Below are positions 26,301 to 33,890 of a stretch of 64,000 bases of DNA, one piece after another. The notes under the pieces are model-generated. The model was not told the DNA's origin, ran no database searches, and was given only the letters and a program-made list of their open reading frames with translations. The stretch lies in NCBI GenBank assembly GCA_029258795.1, contig JAPDKB010000007.1, forward strand, positions 181,070 through 245,069, written 5' to 3'. Position numbers and translations under genes: made by a program. Numbering within the stretch: position 1 is the first letter of the stretch; each line of letters opens with the position of its first letter. The DNA is from an archaeon. GTDB taxonomy: Archaea > EX4484-52 > WAPT01.

Positions 26301-29300
26301 ATCCTTAGGCACCCTTATGGAATATGCTCCGTTTTTATCTCCCACCACTACAGGATAAATTTCTTTACCGTTTATATTGAATTCAACTTTAATTTTCGGA
26401 TTTGGTATATTACAGGGATTAACATAAAGTATTCTGGAATCGCTACAAGCTTCGTCCCTAACAACTCCTTTAATAACTGATCTTCCCTCCAGAACAAGAT
26501 CCACACTCAAGAAATCGGTTCCCCTACCATCCACAGAAATGGTGGTGTGGTTGTAACCTTCCTCGGTTCCATTAGCTGTTATCTTGTATATCTCGTTGCC
26601 TTTAACATAAAGCGAGAAATTACCTCCGTAACTTGAGGTTACATCATAGCAGTATGCTAATCCTGAGGATGGGCAAAGTTTAATCGGTATCAATGGGAGA
26701 GTTATTGTGGCATTGTTTTCATCTCTATTAACGTCCAGCACTCTACCGGATATGTAGAGTGTGCCCTCTAGGTAGTATGTGCCATTGATATCCCCAACTG
26801 CATACAGTTGTAACGGTTTGTAACCACTGTCCGAACCCCCTACTATTAGTGTATAATAGTTGTTTTCACGGATGTAAGCATCCACAAAACCTTCCGAATC
26901 AGTATAGAAATTGTATGTTGCGTATTGAGGATAATTGAATCCGAAATTATCCAGTTCCTCGATTTTAACATTAATTCCTGGAACTGGTTTATTGCTGTAA
27001 AAATCCAACAATTTAATTTTAACATGAATGGCACCTCTCATGAAAAATGGTGGTAAATATCTCGTGCCGTTTTCCGATATCGTGTAACCAGAACCTTCAT
27101 TCGTAAAGTTCGCTGCAAAATAACCATCTCTCTGCGCTTCAATTACGAATCCGTGTTCATCAAGCATGTACGGAGGAACATATATTTCCCAGTCGCCGCT
27201 ATCGTTTGAAATGGTGGAGTAATTGTACCCATATTCTTCTCCCACAAAACCTCCTATGCCGTTAGGAGTCCACTTTCTGAGCGTAACATGTGCTCCGCTA
27301 ACTCCTAAATCTGTATTAAACTCATCAACAAGCCGACCCCTCATGAGATAATTTCCTTTCAAGGTTATACTACCCAAATCCTTCTCTTCGCCTTCCATAA
27401 CACAGTAACTTGTAAATGTTTCATTCCTTGTTCTGTAACCGTATCTCTCAACAACCAATCTGTAGCAGTATGGAAATCCTTCATCCACATACCCGCCTCT
27501 AACAAAAATCCAGGCAAAGCCGCTACTGTTCGTTACTGTAGTGAAGTTCGTGCTTTCAGACAGTACAAAAGTGACCGTGGCATTGTCCAGAGGCATTCCA
27601 TTCTGGTAATCCACAACTCTCATTTTGAAACTTGCGAGTCCGCGTTTGTAAACATAAAAGGTGTAATTGTTCAGTTCTGTGGAGGCGGTGAAATTCCATC
27701 TTCTCATGATGAAGTTCGTTCCCGCGTCCACCTCAAGGGTGTAATCGAACGTGCCCCTTATGCGCAAGGAGAAATATCCTTCATCATCCGTCTGAAGAAC
27801 GTACTCCACCATGCCTGTCTGGTTGTTTATTATTCTGACTGTGGCGTTGGAGATTGTCAAAAATCCGTACTCGCTAATACCTATAACTTTCCCGTTGATT
27901 GTTGTGTTTCCAAAAATCGGCACTGTGAGATTATTCGTTGTGGAAAGATTGATATTCGTCAAAACGGTCGTTATATACCCTTCCTTATCTGCGTATATGT
28001 TGTAGAGGAGAGTTTTGTCTACAAAAACGGTGGTTTTTCCGTCCGCATTGGTGGGTTGGGTTATTGATAATCCAAATGGGTATCCTGTGACAGTCACACT
28101 CACCCCACTTACAGGTTGGAGGTTCTCGCCATCAATAACAGTGATGTTTAACGGTGTTGTTGACACATCAAAGACGAGGAAACTCGAGTTGGTCCAGCCA
28201 GCTGAATCAACAGCATAGACTGTTATGTTGTGGATACCGTCATTAAAAGTTAGAGTAGTTGTTCCTCCAAAACAATTTGTGCAAAGGGTGAAGACGGTGC
28301 CATTGCTGTCTATTTCGTAAGTTATGTTGGCCGGAGTTGTGTCTGAAATTGAGATGTTTAAGTCGAGGACATTTGTGGTGTATATAGTGGTGTTTTGTGG
28401 TGAGAGGATATCAATAACGGGGGGTGTTGTGTCAACAGTTACTGTTATGGTGCTTGAGTTCACCCATCCTGCTGAATCTGTGGCATAAACCGTTATGGTG
28501 TGAGTACCATCTTGCAATGTCAAGGTTGTTGCTGCATTAGAACAGTCATTACAAAGGGTGAAAATTGTACCGTTGTTATCGATTTCGTAGGTTATGTTAG
28601 TGGATGTCAGGTCTGAGACCGAAACATTGAGCATAATGTTACTGGTGTTCACAACAGAATTATTTTGAGGAGAATTAATGTGGATTACGGGCGGGGTAGT
28701 ATCAACCGTCACCACCATAGTTCCTGTTGTGTTAAGGGTGGTGGAATTGTCCTCCACCCATATAGCAAATGTGTGAGTTCCATCACTCAGGTTGAAAGGA
28801 ATAATAAGATACTCCCATCGAGTTGTGTTTAATTTTGCAAGATAGCTTAAGGAAAATATCTTTATTATTTCATCCTCACTCAAAGTTCGATTATATATAC
28901 GGAGTTCATCCACAATACCGTTAGCAGCATCCGTGCCTGCAAGCCGTCTGCCTATCCTTAAAGGATCGTTTGAAACGTCCATAAGCCCTCTGTTAGGCGC
29001 TGTAATTACAAAGAGTTGCGGAGCATCTTCCTCCAGAATAATCAATTTGGTTGTTGTTGAGTTTCGCGAAATTGCTACGAAATACGCGTCATGAAAGAGA
29101 TTTAATGGGTACTGTATCTCCTTATCAAACTCCCCACTTACATATGTGTAGAATGTCAGATAGCCGTTCGAATCTACAAAGAGGTAATATGACCCATTTT
29201 TTTCAACGATAGTATGGTTTAAACCCGTTTCACCAACGGAAATCCATGCCATAATGGTAAGCTCATCAGTAATATGTAAACTTGGCGAATCATCAATCTC

Positions 29301-29732
29301 TATATAATCATCTACTCCATCAAACTCAACTCCTCTGAGTACTACATCAACATAGTTCGGACATGTTCCCGCCGTTGCATTACACGTACCGTTGTTTCCA
29401 TAAAGAGAAATGTCTACAAACTTACTATTATTCTCACCTATGGCGGAGATGTTGTTGAAGCCCAGATAGAGCACAAGGGAAGCATCATAGATGGAGTAAT
29501 TCGCGCCATCCAGCGTGAGATTCAGCTGCGTCATGTTCACTGCCTCAACACTTGAGTTGACCTCGAACCACGAGTGGTTCAGTATCGAGTTGTTGGAAGG
29601 AGTTGGTGGGACGAAAGTTGCAACCGGCAGCGCTAATGCTGCTTCTGCAGAGATCAACAGGAGTAATAGCAGTATCGCCGCGCCTCCTGCTCGCTTTCTA
29701 CTCATGAACTCTCTACTCTTCTTCCTCCTCAT
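20397..29732 (-). CDS. Giant 3111-residue surface protein with cytoplasmic zinc ribbon
   Basis: Signal peptide (AAILLLLLLISAEAALA) after a basic start. Residues about 110-280 form a LamG/concanavalin-like lectin domain (GVEFDGVDDYIEID, IVDELRIYNRTLS). Two Ig-like repeats follow (VDTTPPVIHINSPQNNS and relatives). Most of residues 530-2850 is a long chain of carboxypeptidase-regulatory-like/PEGA-type beta-sandwich modules. Near the C-terminus come an extracellular beta domain, a helical segment, one membrane helix (TMLIVIVSLGLLGLFGLMYY) and a cytoplasmic tail of about 110 residues ending in a zinc ribbon, CPSCG then CLRC. N-glycosylation sequons are very frequent. Starts are possible at 29732 or 29705. 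The first codons overlap the end of an HTH gene, so the two are co-translated. Probable cell-surface adhesin or receptor. Confidence 0.85.
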   Translation of the reverse strand: MRRKKSREFMSRKRAGGAAILLLLLLISAEAALALPVATFVPPTPSNNSILNHSWFEVNSSVEAVNMTQLNLTLDGANYSIYDASLVLYLGFNNISAIGENNSKFVDISLYGNNGTCNATAGTCPNYVDVVLRGVEFDGVDDYIEIDDSPSLHITDELTIMAWISVGETGLNHTIVEKNGSYYLFVDSNGYLTFYTYVSGEFDKEIQYPLNLFHDAYFVAISRNSTTTKLIILEEDAPQLFVITAPNRGLMDVSNDPLRIGRRLAGTDAANGIVDELRIYNRTLSEDEIIKIFSLSYLAKLNTTRWEYLIIPFNLSDGTHTFAIWVEDNSTTLNTTGTMVVTVDTTPPVIHINSPQNNSVVNTSNIMLNVSVSDLTSTNITYEIDNNGTIFTLCNDCSNAATTLTLQDGTHTITVYATDSAGWVNSSTITVTVDTTPPVIDILSPQNTTIYTTNVLDLNISISDTTPANITYEIDSNGTVFTLCTNCFGGTTTLTFNDGIHNITVYAVDSAGWTNSSFLVFDVSTTPLNITVIDGENLQPVSGVSVTVTGYPFGLSITQPTNADGKTTVFVDKTLLYNIYADKEGYITTVLTNINLSTTNNLTVPIFGNTTINGKVIGISEYGFLTISNATVRIINNQTGMVEYVLQTDDEGYFSLRIRGTFDYTLEVDAGTNFIMRRWNFTASTELNNYTFYVYKRGLASFKMRVVDYQNGMPLDNATVTFVLSESTNFTTVTNSSGFAWIFVRGGYVDEGFPYCYRLVVERYGYRTRNETFTSYCVMEGEEKDLGSITLKGNYLMRGRLVDEFNTDLGVSGAHVTLRKWTPNGIGGFVGEEYGYNYSTISNDSGDWEIYVPPYMLDEHGFVIEAQRDGYFAANFTNEGSGYTISENGTRYLPPFFMRGAIHVKIKLLDFYSNKPVPGINVKIEELDNFGFNYPQYATYNFYTDSEGFVDAYIRENNYYTLIVGGSDSGYKPLQLYAVGDINGTYYLEGTLYISGRVLDVNRDENNATITLPLIPIKLCPSSGLAYCYDVTSSYGGNFSLYVKGNEIYKITANGTEEGYNHTTISVDGRGTDFLSVDLVLEGRSVIKGVVRDEACSDSRILYVNPCNIPNPKIKVEFNINGKEIYPVVVGDKNGAYSIRVPKDKMIRIQASRLGYNSSPYYDLIIDRDTVTKNFVLRGYTHFHGYVIDEENDRPLSNVRIEIKENSSNTTILRYVFMTDGDGYFDAYLGVTSNYIINFSKEGYLTKNETGTAFINMWTVHKLRGAGTIKGSLVDAYSGEPLHNATVELYLPDTGELIYQKKNIDGSFTIHVDNTTQYKIRAYQHGYLAWDGYSKVYPPNYNFTGENSIKLKAYFETFVYDYYNNKPIPNAEVILFFRTDEKGEYETQGLNITTLNLTINTTGCSHSGILVEMNKTDGCTPAQATRNLCRFTATTNDNGSVMFKFVPVGAYRIKVDAVSQGCGIKYDTYTLTTDMAGKKNNYTINFVRTYLKVVITNGVKPIANANVTLWNGSSIARNTAGTPLTSLTSSDGSVLFDMLQPYTYKLTVDVYSPTQHHYEKSITVREGENNVTLDIYPPLIVGTNPKNNSFVIIDCNQDSPEKMTYWVATNENTTLYSEFYKDQESTPLNYFNDTELRTNHTRKIALICGTWKWKIKVCDESNNCNNSVVFFILANSTTDVLVEVVNGTTKISNANVTFWNESGIAFNQTGAPLTDLTDTEGKVEFSGVIPTLYTLTITKLGYPDVNNTVLVFSGNNYIKVDYRLPSVTSVEPENNTVLGAPCSRGPISLKINISTSESTNISVVFYNGSNSYKWTSNVFSTNHTASMLFSCGNWRWNITICDLNKNCTTEVNYTFTIVDSTFTVNVTDENGNPLDNITVIVTGTDYQTEKNTTTGIARFTDLKNNTKYDITVIGEDKGYGNANFDDYNVVWGGVLNVKLNITTLNVTVHTPEGDPVSGALVTLFENVSGEWRVAKDALGNYVNGTTDSNGRVIFRRLLPCNNCNLTVNKSGTINWTLIDIDTGEHKIVALDPDVVEGSSPFEPMNISDDRFIITITVVDEEGNNVFENVTVKLISHLTGNEYVNYTNSSGKATFNVTSDAFDVVINGTSMGYGVLIIENAFMVGWLKMNAGNTTSSGHLKLSIDGQKRYYVLIRARGYESYNSKDLGIRFSGSYLDDVVDGYGIKPAFRIYLNGTAEISGHVYDLYFINPLDSRKNIYNATIYLYDASPTLDQQARYVLHTDTAGNFYARVSPYTLGSPVEGNAELQHYKLVVVKEGYETYTYYNESAETHLITFSDGESKNFIIPMVPIGKSYIYLYDAKTGDPINVEIRIANFTLTDEVGSPLYTAYWKEGNLLEGRFNPYYGVSYLEVMTAGYNAPQPIKIPSTTYEIINQSVYLYTAGESEMRIKVVDSITRMPIPNVSISCYLVGTSQPDLCHVVSNEDGEAVVFLGQGNYTFVFDGTEENYGTAHVHHFMESGKVEEITIELQPTSIIINLSNDLNESFDGKVKIRNAELGLELENATQDGKVQFLRLPLGNYTITYVVSDAYIPVSAPTAVELDEHGKIANITAIFNETRYSIHVINTTGTPLSNIQLCLNTTTCAETNGSGLVFFREMTPGNYTLEMNALSAYKAGYFPAEPRWIEVKAGGNEKAGNNLTLVLNSTSGYAILHILVSSSQQAGTMVYVYSNGTLVKTINITEEGAENFVLLNSTTQATNVMIKATKPRCNDFKTEAFNLTDQEVKDIYVSFYCPTPSHGKSYEPTTSIAGTSSVVTQPTEKEDEYKLSVYATPVSVSVGGCTIGTIRVTNKGKKIITNLRVKDVTSSTHSITFESSPITLLPNESVELEYSLCLYSYSSDIYVLITSDQISTTATAQINIVSEEASEETQEDVYETLMNTIDNMAGRLTAINRESLPQELQQLYDEASSLLASARDDVMSGNYEAAQQKIARASNYLNQMESYLIESKEKPAKPWKTMLIVIVSLGLLGLFGLMYYTRMSSSTTYSYGKRKLSIPSLLPFARARTHAEKSKGVTTYKSPTLPATPPLMAGNVPVTVARTTQQPEPAGRPDLVYFTEPVARDEYLTYLKKAIESKERCPSCGMRLVNGRCLRCD

Positions 29733-29937
29733 TCACCACACCAACACCACTCACAACATGTTTCGGCAAGTAAACATGCGCTCTGCCAACCACCACCCTC
29801 TCAAGCAGTCCCTGCTGCCTCATTGCTTCCAGATACCCCGTCAAGAATTCTCTTCTAAGCTTGAGACGTTTGGCTAGTTCAGAAACAGACATGGGCTTCC
29901 TTGAGAGCTCTTCCATTATCCTCTCATGAATCTCCAT
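29713..29937 (-). CDS. Small winged-helix DNA-binding protein
   Basis: A 74-residue helix-turn-helix protein: IMEELSRKPMSVSELAKRL (helices 1-2), then RREFLTGYLEAMRQQGLL (recognition helix and next) and a short wing (ERVVVGRAHVYLP). It ends in a run of Glu. This is the pattern of small archaeal ArsR/MarR-like regulators. Its stop overlaps the first codons of the 3111-residue surface protein, so it may regulate that gene, or contact the surface protein's cytoplasmic zinc-ribbon tail; both are inference. Confidence 0.7.
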   Translation of the reverse strand: MEIHERIMEELSRKPMSVSELAKRLKLRREFLTGYLEAMRQQGLLERVVVGRAHVYLPKHVVSGVGVVNEEEEE

Positions 29938-30110
29938 CCAACATCACAAAACCGCACTTGTTCTCTTTATCTCTATACCTCAAGCACTCGAGTTAATGAG
30001 TTAAAGGACAAAAAGCCCTATATAAAGATTTCCATATTGCCGTCAATATGATGTGCAAGCTTTGCGACAAATTCGCTTATAATAAAAATTTTACCCACGA
30101 AGGTCTTATC

Positions 30111-30803
30111 ATGCTAATAATAGGCACGAACACGGAAGACGCTTGGAGAAAGGCCGTTAAAGCTGTGATGGAACACGGCAGAACCATAGTTAGTGAAGAT
30201 GGTGATGAAACTAAGGAGATAATAGGGCTTGCGGTGAGGATACTCAAACCCACCATAAGCATAGATAAAGCTCCACCCGAATACCCATTCCATGGAAAAG
30301 CTCTGCAGGATTATGTTGATCAGCTCATGACACCTGAAAACAGATGGGGCTTTGAGTACACTTATGGTGAGCGTATATGGAACTGGAACAATCAGGTCAA
30401 TCAGGTTGAAGCGATAATTGAGCGGCTTGCTAAGAGTCCTTTCAGCAGGCGTGCGGTCATTGACCTCACCATTCCCACCATGGACCACTTTCCCGAAAAG
30501 ATAAGAGATCCTCCCTGCCTCAGAGTTATCTGCTTTAACATAAGGGAGGAGAAGGAAGCGCCAATGCTGCCTGCGGTAAAGAAACTTCACACGGACGTGC
30601 TCTTCAGAAGCCACGATATATTTGGAGCAAGCTATGCGAACTGGGTGGCGCTCGCTCACCTTCAAAAACATGTTGCTGATGAAGTTGGAAGACGGAGAGG
30701 AGAGCGGATATTCATGGGAGAGCTGCACAGCTATTCCGTCTCAGCCCATATTTATGGCAGGGATTTTGAGATGGCCGATAGGGTTGCAAGGTCAACTAAT
30801 TGA
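30111..30803 (+). CDS. Thymidylate synthase, archaeal type
   Basis: Makes dTMP from dUMP. The active-site cysteine is in PPCLRV (residue 136); downstream RSHDIFGASYANWVALAHLQ and GELHSYSVSAHIYGRD are the folate/dUMP-binding and closing motifs of archaeal ThyA-like enzymes. ATG 30111 starts the conserved part (LIIGTNTEDAWRKAV). A TATA box at 30019-30026 also fits a leaderless start at ATG 30048, which would add 21 residues with CKLC; the second box near 30076-30085 fits 30111. Works with dCMP deaminase (18337) and SHMT (33891). Confidence 0.87.
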   Translation: MLIIGTNTEDAWRKAVKAVMEHGRTIVSEDGDETKEIIGLAVRILKPTISIDKAPPEYPFHGKALQDYVDQLMTPENRWGFEYTYGERIWNWNNQVNQVEAIIERLAKSPFSRRAVIDLTIPTMDHFPEKIRDPPCLRVICFNIREEKEAPMLPAVKKLHTDVLFRSHDIFGASYANWVALAHLQKHVADEVGRRRGERIFMGELHSYSVSAHIYGRDFEMADRVARSTN

Positions 30804-30938
30804 ATTCTTTAGCTCAAACTGGATTAACTTAAGGTGAAATGATGGCTGGTCATACTGTGGAAGTGCTGGCAAAAAAATGGAGAGATATCGAGAAGATACT
30901 TTACAGAAGTTATATATGGAGTTACGTGTGCTGAAGTC

Positions 30939-31394
30939 GTGAAAGCAATCTATTTTCAGCAATTGGAAGAAGCAAAAAAGTTCAAGTACCCGGCCATCCA
31001 TACATCGGAAACTCTGGGAAAACTGGTGAGGTCCATCAGAAAGGTCGACGCGAAAGAGGACGAGAGACATGACGTAAAACTCGGGAAAAGGGTGCTGAAG
31101 TGTTTGAGAAATATCGAGTATCTGTGCAATTCAGGAAAACCCGTTCTCTCTGATTACGACATAACACTTGAAATAAACACCTACAGGATGCACGATCTGC
31201 TGATGGATGTTTGTGAAGATTGTGAATTTATGATAAATCCAAGAACCTGTTACAGGGAAGGTTTCTGTGGTGCTGAAAAAATCCAAGAGAGGATTCTCGA
31301 AGTTGTTCGAAAGAATTATGGAAAGAAGGGTGTCAAACCTCAAATACACGAAATAAGCGTGAGCGCAGAGTTCTATAGTCTCCTCCGAAAGTAA
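30939..31394 (+). CDS. Cys-rich protein, first of a tandem paralog pair
   Basis: A 151-residue protein of unrecognised family. The N-terminal half is helical and charged. The C-terminal half has a beta strand (DITLEINTYRMHDLLMDV) followed by four cysteines, C92-x2-C95-x8-C104-x5-C110 with CYREGFC, which looks like a zinc site, and a closing strand (IHEISVSAEF). The gene at 31482 has the same layout. GTG 30939 is 25-26 nt from the centre of a TATATAT box at 30910-30917, supporting a leaderless start. Confidence 0.7.
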   Translation: MKAIYFQQLEEAKKFKYPAIHTSETLGKLVRSIRKVDAKEDERHDVKLGKRVLKCLRNIEYLCNSGKPVLSDYDITLEINTYRMHDLLMDVCEDCEFMINPRTCYREGFCGAEKIQERILEVVRKNYGKKGVKPQIHEISVSAEFYSLLRK

Positions 31395-31481
31395 TGCTGA
31401 TTCAGTTTAAACTAAATAGAGATATGTTTAAATTTCATCGAATAAAAATTTAAAAATATTTGTTATGATTATTACTTATTA

Positions 31482-31949
31482 GTGGTTACCATGATCGAAG
31501 ATGCGCGCAGGCTGGAAAAAAGAAAGGAAAAGGTGTTGAGAAACAAACCCGGTGGTGTAAAAGTAGAGGAGTTCTTAAAAAGACTTTCCGAAATGCAGAA
31601 AGGGTATGAGCCTCTGTACACACGGGAAGACATCCATAAAATCATGAAAAGTTTCAATCCGGAGGTTCCTCCTCACTCAGTTAATTGTATGCTTGAATAT
31701 ATTAAAGAGCTCTCCAGATTAAATGGACACGGCAATGGAATAAAGGTGGAAATAGAAACAAATTATCTATGGAATGTTATAGAGAGGTACTGCCGCAGAT
31801 GTCCGGGCGAACAAAGACTCTCGTGCTACAGAAAGGGTGAGTGCACACTCAATATATTACCAAAGAGTGTAGTGGAGCTATACAAGGAAAAGATGCCCTG
31901 TGCAGAAGGAAGAAAGACTCGAGTTTATAATATTAGGGTCACGATGTGA
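31482..31949 (+). CDS. Cys-rich protein, second tandem paralog
   Basis: A 155-residue paralog of the preceding gene: IKVEIETNYLWNVIERY, then C104-x2-C107-x7-C115-x5-C121 containing CYRKGEC, and a final strand VYNIRVT. The N-terminal helical region differs more. A TTTAAAAATA box centred near 31454 lies 28 nt before GTG 31482; ATG 31491 is the alternative start. Having its own promoter, it is probably transcribed separately. The four cysteines suggest zinc binding. Function unknown. Confidence 0.7.
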   Translation: MVTMIEDARRLEKRKEKVLRNKPGGVKVEEFLKRLSEMQKGYEPLYTREDIHKIMKSFNPEVPPHSVNCMLEYIKELSRLNGHGNGIKVEIETNYLWNVIERYCRRCPGEQRLSCYRKGECTLNILPKSVVELYKEKMPCAEGRKTRVYNIRVTM

Positions 31950-31987
31950 AGATTCATATAAAAATTCTGGTGCTGTATGAATAAACT

Positions 31988-32476
31988 ATGCGCATCTCCC
32001 AGCAAATATGGCCGAGAAGCGTTGTGCTCGTGTGCAGCGTGGATGAAGATGGTAAAGCAAATGTTATGACCGCGAGCTTTGTCATGCCTGTAAGCTTTAA
32101 CCCAAAATACATAGCTGTTTCCATCTCTCCCAAACGTCACACCTTCTCCAACCTTCAGAAAGTTAGAGAGATGACCATCAACGTTTGCGATGTGAACATG
32201 AAGAAAGCTGCTGATATCTGCGGTACTTACTCGGGCAAGAATGTGGATAAGTTCGAGCTAGCAAACCTCACTGAGGAGAAATCAAGAAAGATCAGGGTAC
32301 CGTGTATAAAGGAAGCACCAATCAGTTTTGAATGTGTGGTTGAAGGTATGCATGAATACGGAGACCATTTTATCGTTGTGGGGAGGGTTGTGGAGGAGCA
32401 CGTGAGGAAAGCTGAGTTCGAGCCGCTGCTTCATGGAAGTGGGGATGATTACTTCACCGCAAGAAAGATCGACTGA
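31988..32476 (+). CDS. Flavin reductase-like protein (flavoredoxin family)
   Basis: A 162-residue FMN-binding split-barrel protein. RSVVLVCSVDEDGKANVMTASFVMPVSFNP and the ISPKRHTFSNLQ segment are the flavin-binding parts of the flavin reductase/flavoredoxin family; EFVVxxG-type ending is represented by HFIVVGRVVEEHV. Likely an FMN protein that moves electrons; partner unknown. Its 3' end overlaps the end of the convergent MetV-MetF gene by 23 nt. Confidence 0.85.
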   Translation: MRISQQIWPRSVVLVCSVDEDGKANVMTASFVMPVSFNPKYIAVSISPKRHTFSNLQKVREMTINVCDVNMKKAADICGTYSGKNVDKFELANLTEEKSRKIRVPCIKEAPISFECVVEGMHEYGDHFIVVGRVVEEHVRKAEFEPLLHGSGDDYFTARKID

Positions 32477-33488
32477 GGATTTCATCCAGCAGCTCATATT
32501 TATTGAAGCACATGAGGTGTACACCCCTGAAGTCAAGTTCTCTGCTCAATTTGATCATTTCCCTCGTTCTTTCAATTCCGGCAGCTTCGCCTTCTTTTTT
32601 TACCGCTTTGATGAGCTCTTCATCTATTCTCATACCCGGCACTCTTTTCAGCTCTTCAACCATTTCAGCCGAGATCAAGGGTAACACGCCCACGATCACC
32701 TTTCTTCTGAACTCTTCATCCAGTTTCCTGGCCAGCTCTTCGAGAACTGTAAAGCTGAACACTGCCTGTGTCTGGGCAAAATCAGCGTACCTCATCTTCT
32801 TTCTGAACTTGAGCAACTCATTCTCAAGCGGGACTGCGTTTGGGTTAAGAGCGACACCCACGCTTAGCGTGCGGAACCTCTCATTCTCGTCCTTCTTGAG
32901 CTTCCATGCAAGATAGGTTGAATCCACAAAGAAGTGTGCTTTCCTCCCTTTAGAGTAATCTCCAGTCAGCAGGAGCACGTGGTTTATGCCAGCAATTCTT
33001 GCAGCGAGCAGCTTTGAAGTTATCACTTCCATACTCTTGTTCCTGCAGACCACCTGCAGAATCGGGATGATATGTTTTTCCATGAGCCAGCATGCAACCA
33101 TAAGATTGTCAGCATGTTCTTTTCCCATCGGGTTGTCCGTCACATTTACTGCATCGATAAGGTGAGATCTTTTTTGTAACTTTTCCATCAGTTCAGCTAT
33201 TTTTTCCTTTTCACCGAACGGAGCAAGCTCGGTTGTGACTACAAAATCCTTGGAAAAAAATGATGGCTCAACTCTCGGTGGCGTGAAATCCTCAAGCTTC
33301 TGCCCTTCATGAAAAATGGAAATGATTTCGTTTTCCATGCCCGCGTTTCTCAGCTCGTTCATGATTTCAGCCCATGCACACCTGCCGCCAAGCTCACAAA
33401 TCCCATCATGGCTTCCGCCACATGGCCCATTCCACATTTGTTTCGGGCAGCGATCGTGTGCTTCTACAACCAGTTTGAAAATATTCAT
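32454..33488 (-). CDS. MetV-MetF fusion: methylene-tetrahydrofolate reductase-like protein
   Basis: From ATG 33488: the first 50 residues are a MetV/MTHFR_C zinc domain, with CPKQMWNGPCGG and GICELGGRCAW cysteines. The rest is a TIM barrel of the 5,10-methylene-H4F/H4MPT reductase type (VVTTELAPFGEKEKI, INHVLLLTGDYSKG, FRTLSVGVALNPNA, FAQTQAVFSF). In acetogens MetV and MetF are separate subunits; here they form one chain. An upstream in-frame start at 33536 adds 16 unconvincing residues. It would make methyl-pterin, the substrate of the MtrH/MtrA pair, if pterin types match. Confidence 0.85.
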   Translation of the reverse strand: MNIFKLVVEAHDRCPKQMWNGPCGGSHDGICELGGRCAWAEIMNELRNAGMENEIISIFHEGQKLEDFTPPRVEPSFFSKDFVVTTELAPFGEKEKIAELMEKLQKRSHLIDAVNVTDNPMGKEHADNLMVACWLMEKHIIPILQVVCRNKSMEVITSKLLAARIAGINHVLLLTGDYSKGRKAHFFVDSTYLAWKLKKDENERFRTLSVGVALNPNAVPLENELLKFRKKMRYADFAQTQAVFSFTVLEELARKLDEEFRRKVIVGVLPLISAEMVEELKRVPGMRIDEELIKAVKKEGEAAGIERTREMIKLSRELDFRGVHLMCFNKYELLDEILSRSFLR

Positions 33489-33613
33489 TAAAGCCACCTT
33501 CAATCCCGTTTTTCTTACCACTTTCAAGCACTTCAAGATAGATATGGATGTTAGATGTTAAAATTGTTGTGTTGTTTCGCTCTCTCAAAAAATGCCACTT
33601 CCTGTTCATCATT

Positions 33614-33834
33614 TCATCCTGACACAAACTTTTCCATATCTTTCAGGTCGAAGCACCATACTTTCCTGCTCTCAAACTCATCAATTCTTTTGCTGAAGCT
33701 CTTGGCAAAAATGGCAAAGCTTTCCTTTCTCTCATCGCTGTGCCAGTCAACGTGCTTTGATTTTTCGGCAAGTTCTTTAACAATCTTTCAGCAAATTCAA
33801 TCATTTCAAGATTCTGTGGCTCATGCGTGACTGC
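33614..33834 (-). pseudogene. Remnant of an archaeal ATPase C-terminal domain (DUF234-like)
   Basis: The 405-nt gap between the MetV-MetF and SHMT genes holds a decayed coding fragment. The main piece, KHVDWHSDERKESFAIFAKS followed by KRIDEFESRKVWCFDLKDM, ends at a TGA at 33614-33616 and looks like the C-terminal endonuclease-like domain of archaeal AAA ATPases (DUF234 type). Upstream, near 33780, the frame shifts: LEMIEFAE in one frame continues as KIVKELAEK in the next, repairable by one extra A. No ATPase domain remains. The family call is from memory of the motif pattern. Confidence 0.5.
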
Positions 33835-33890
33835 TCACCCAGCTGCATCAGAGCAACACATTTTAATTAATTACCGTCCAACACCATTCT

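Noticed and set aside
30839-30934. 31-codon frame starting ATG ATG after AAGGTGA, between thymidylate synthase and the first Cys-rich gene
   Set aside because: The ribosome binding site is good, but the frame covers the TATA box of the next gene and the peptide has no recognisable feature.
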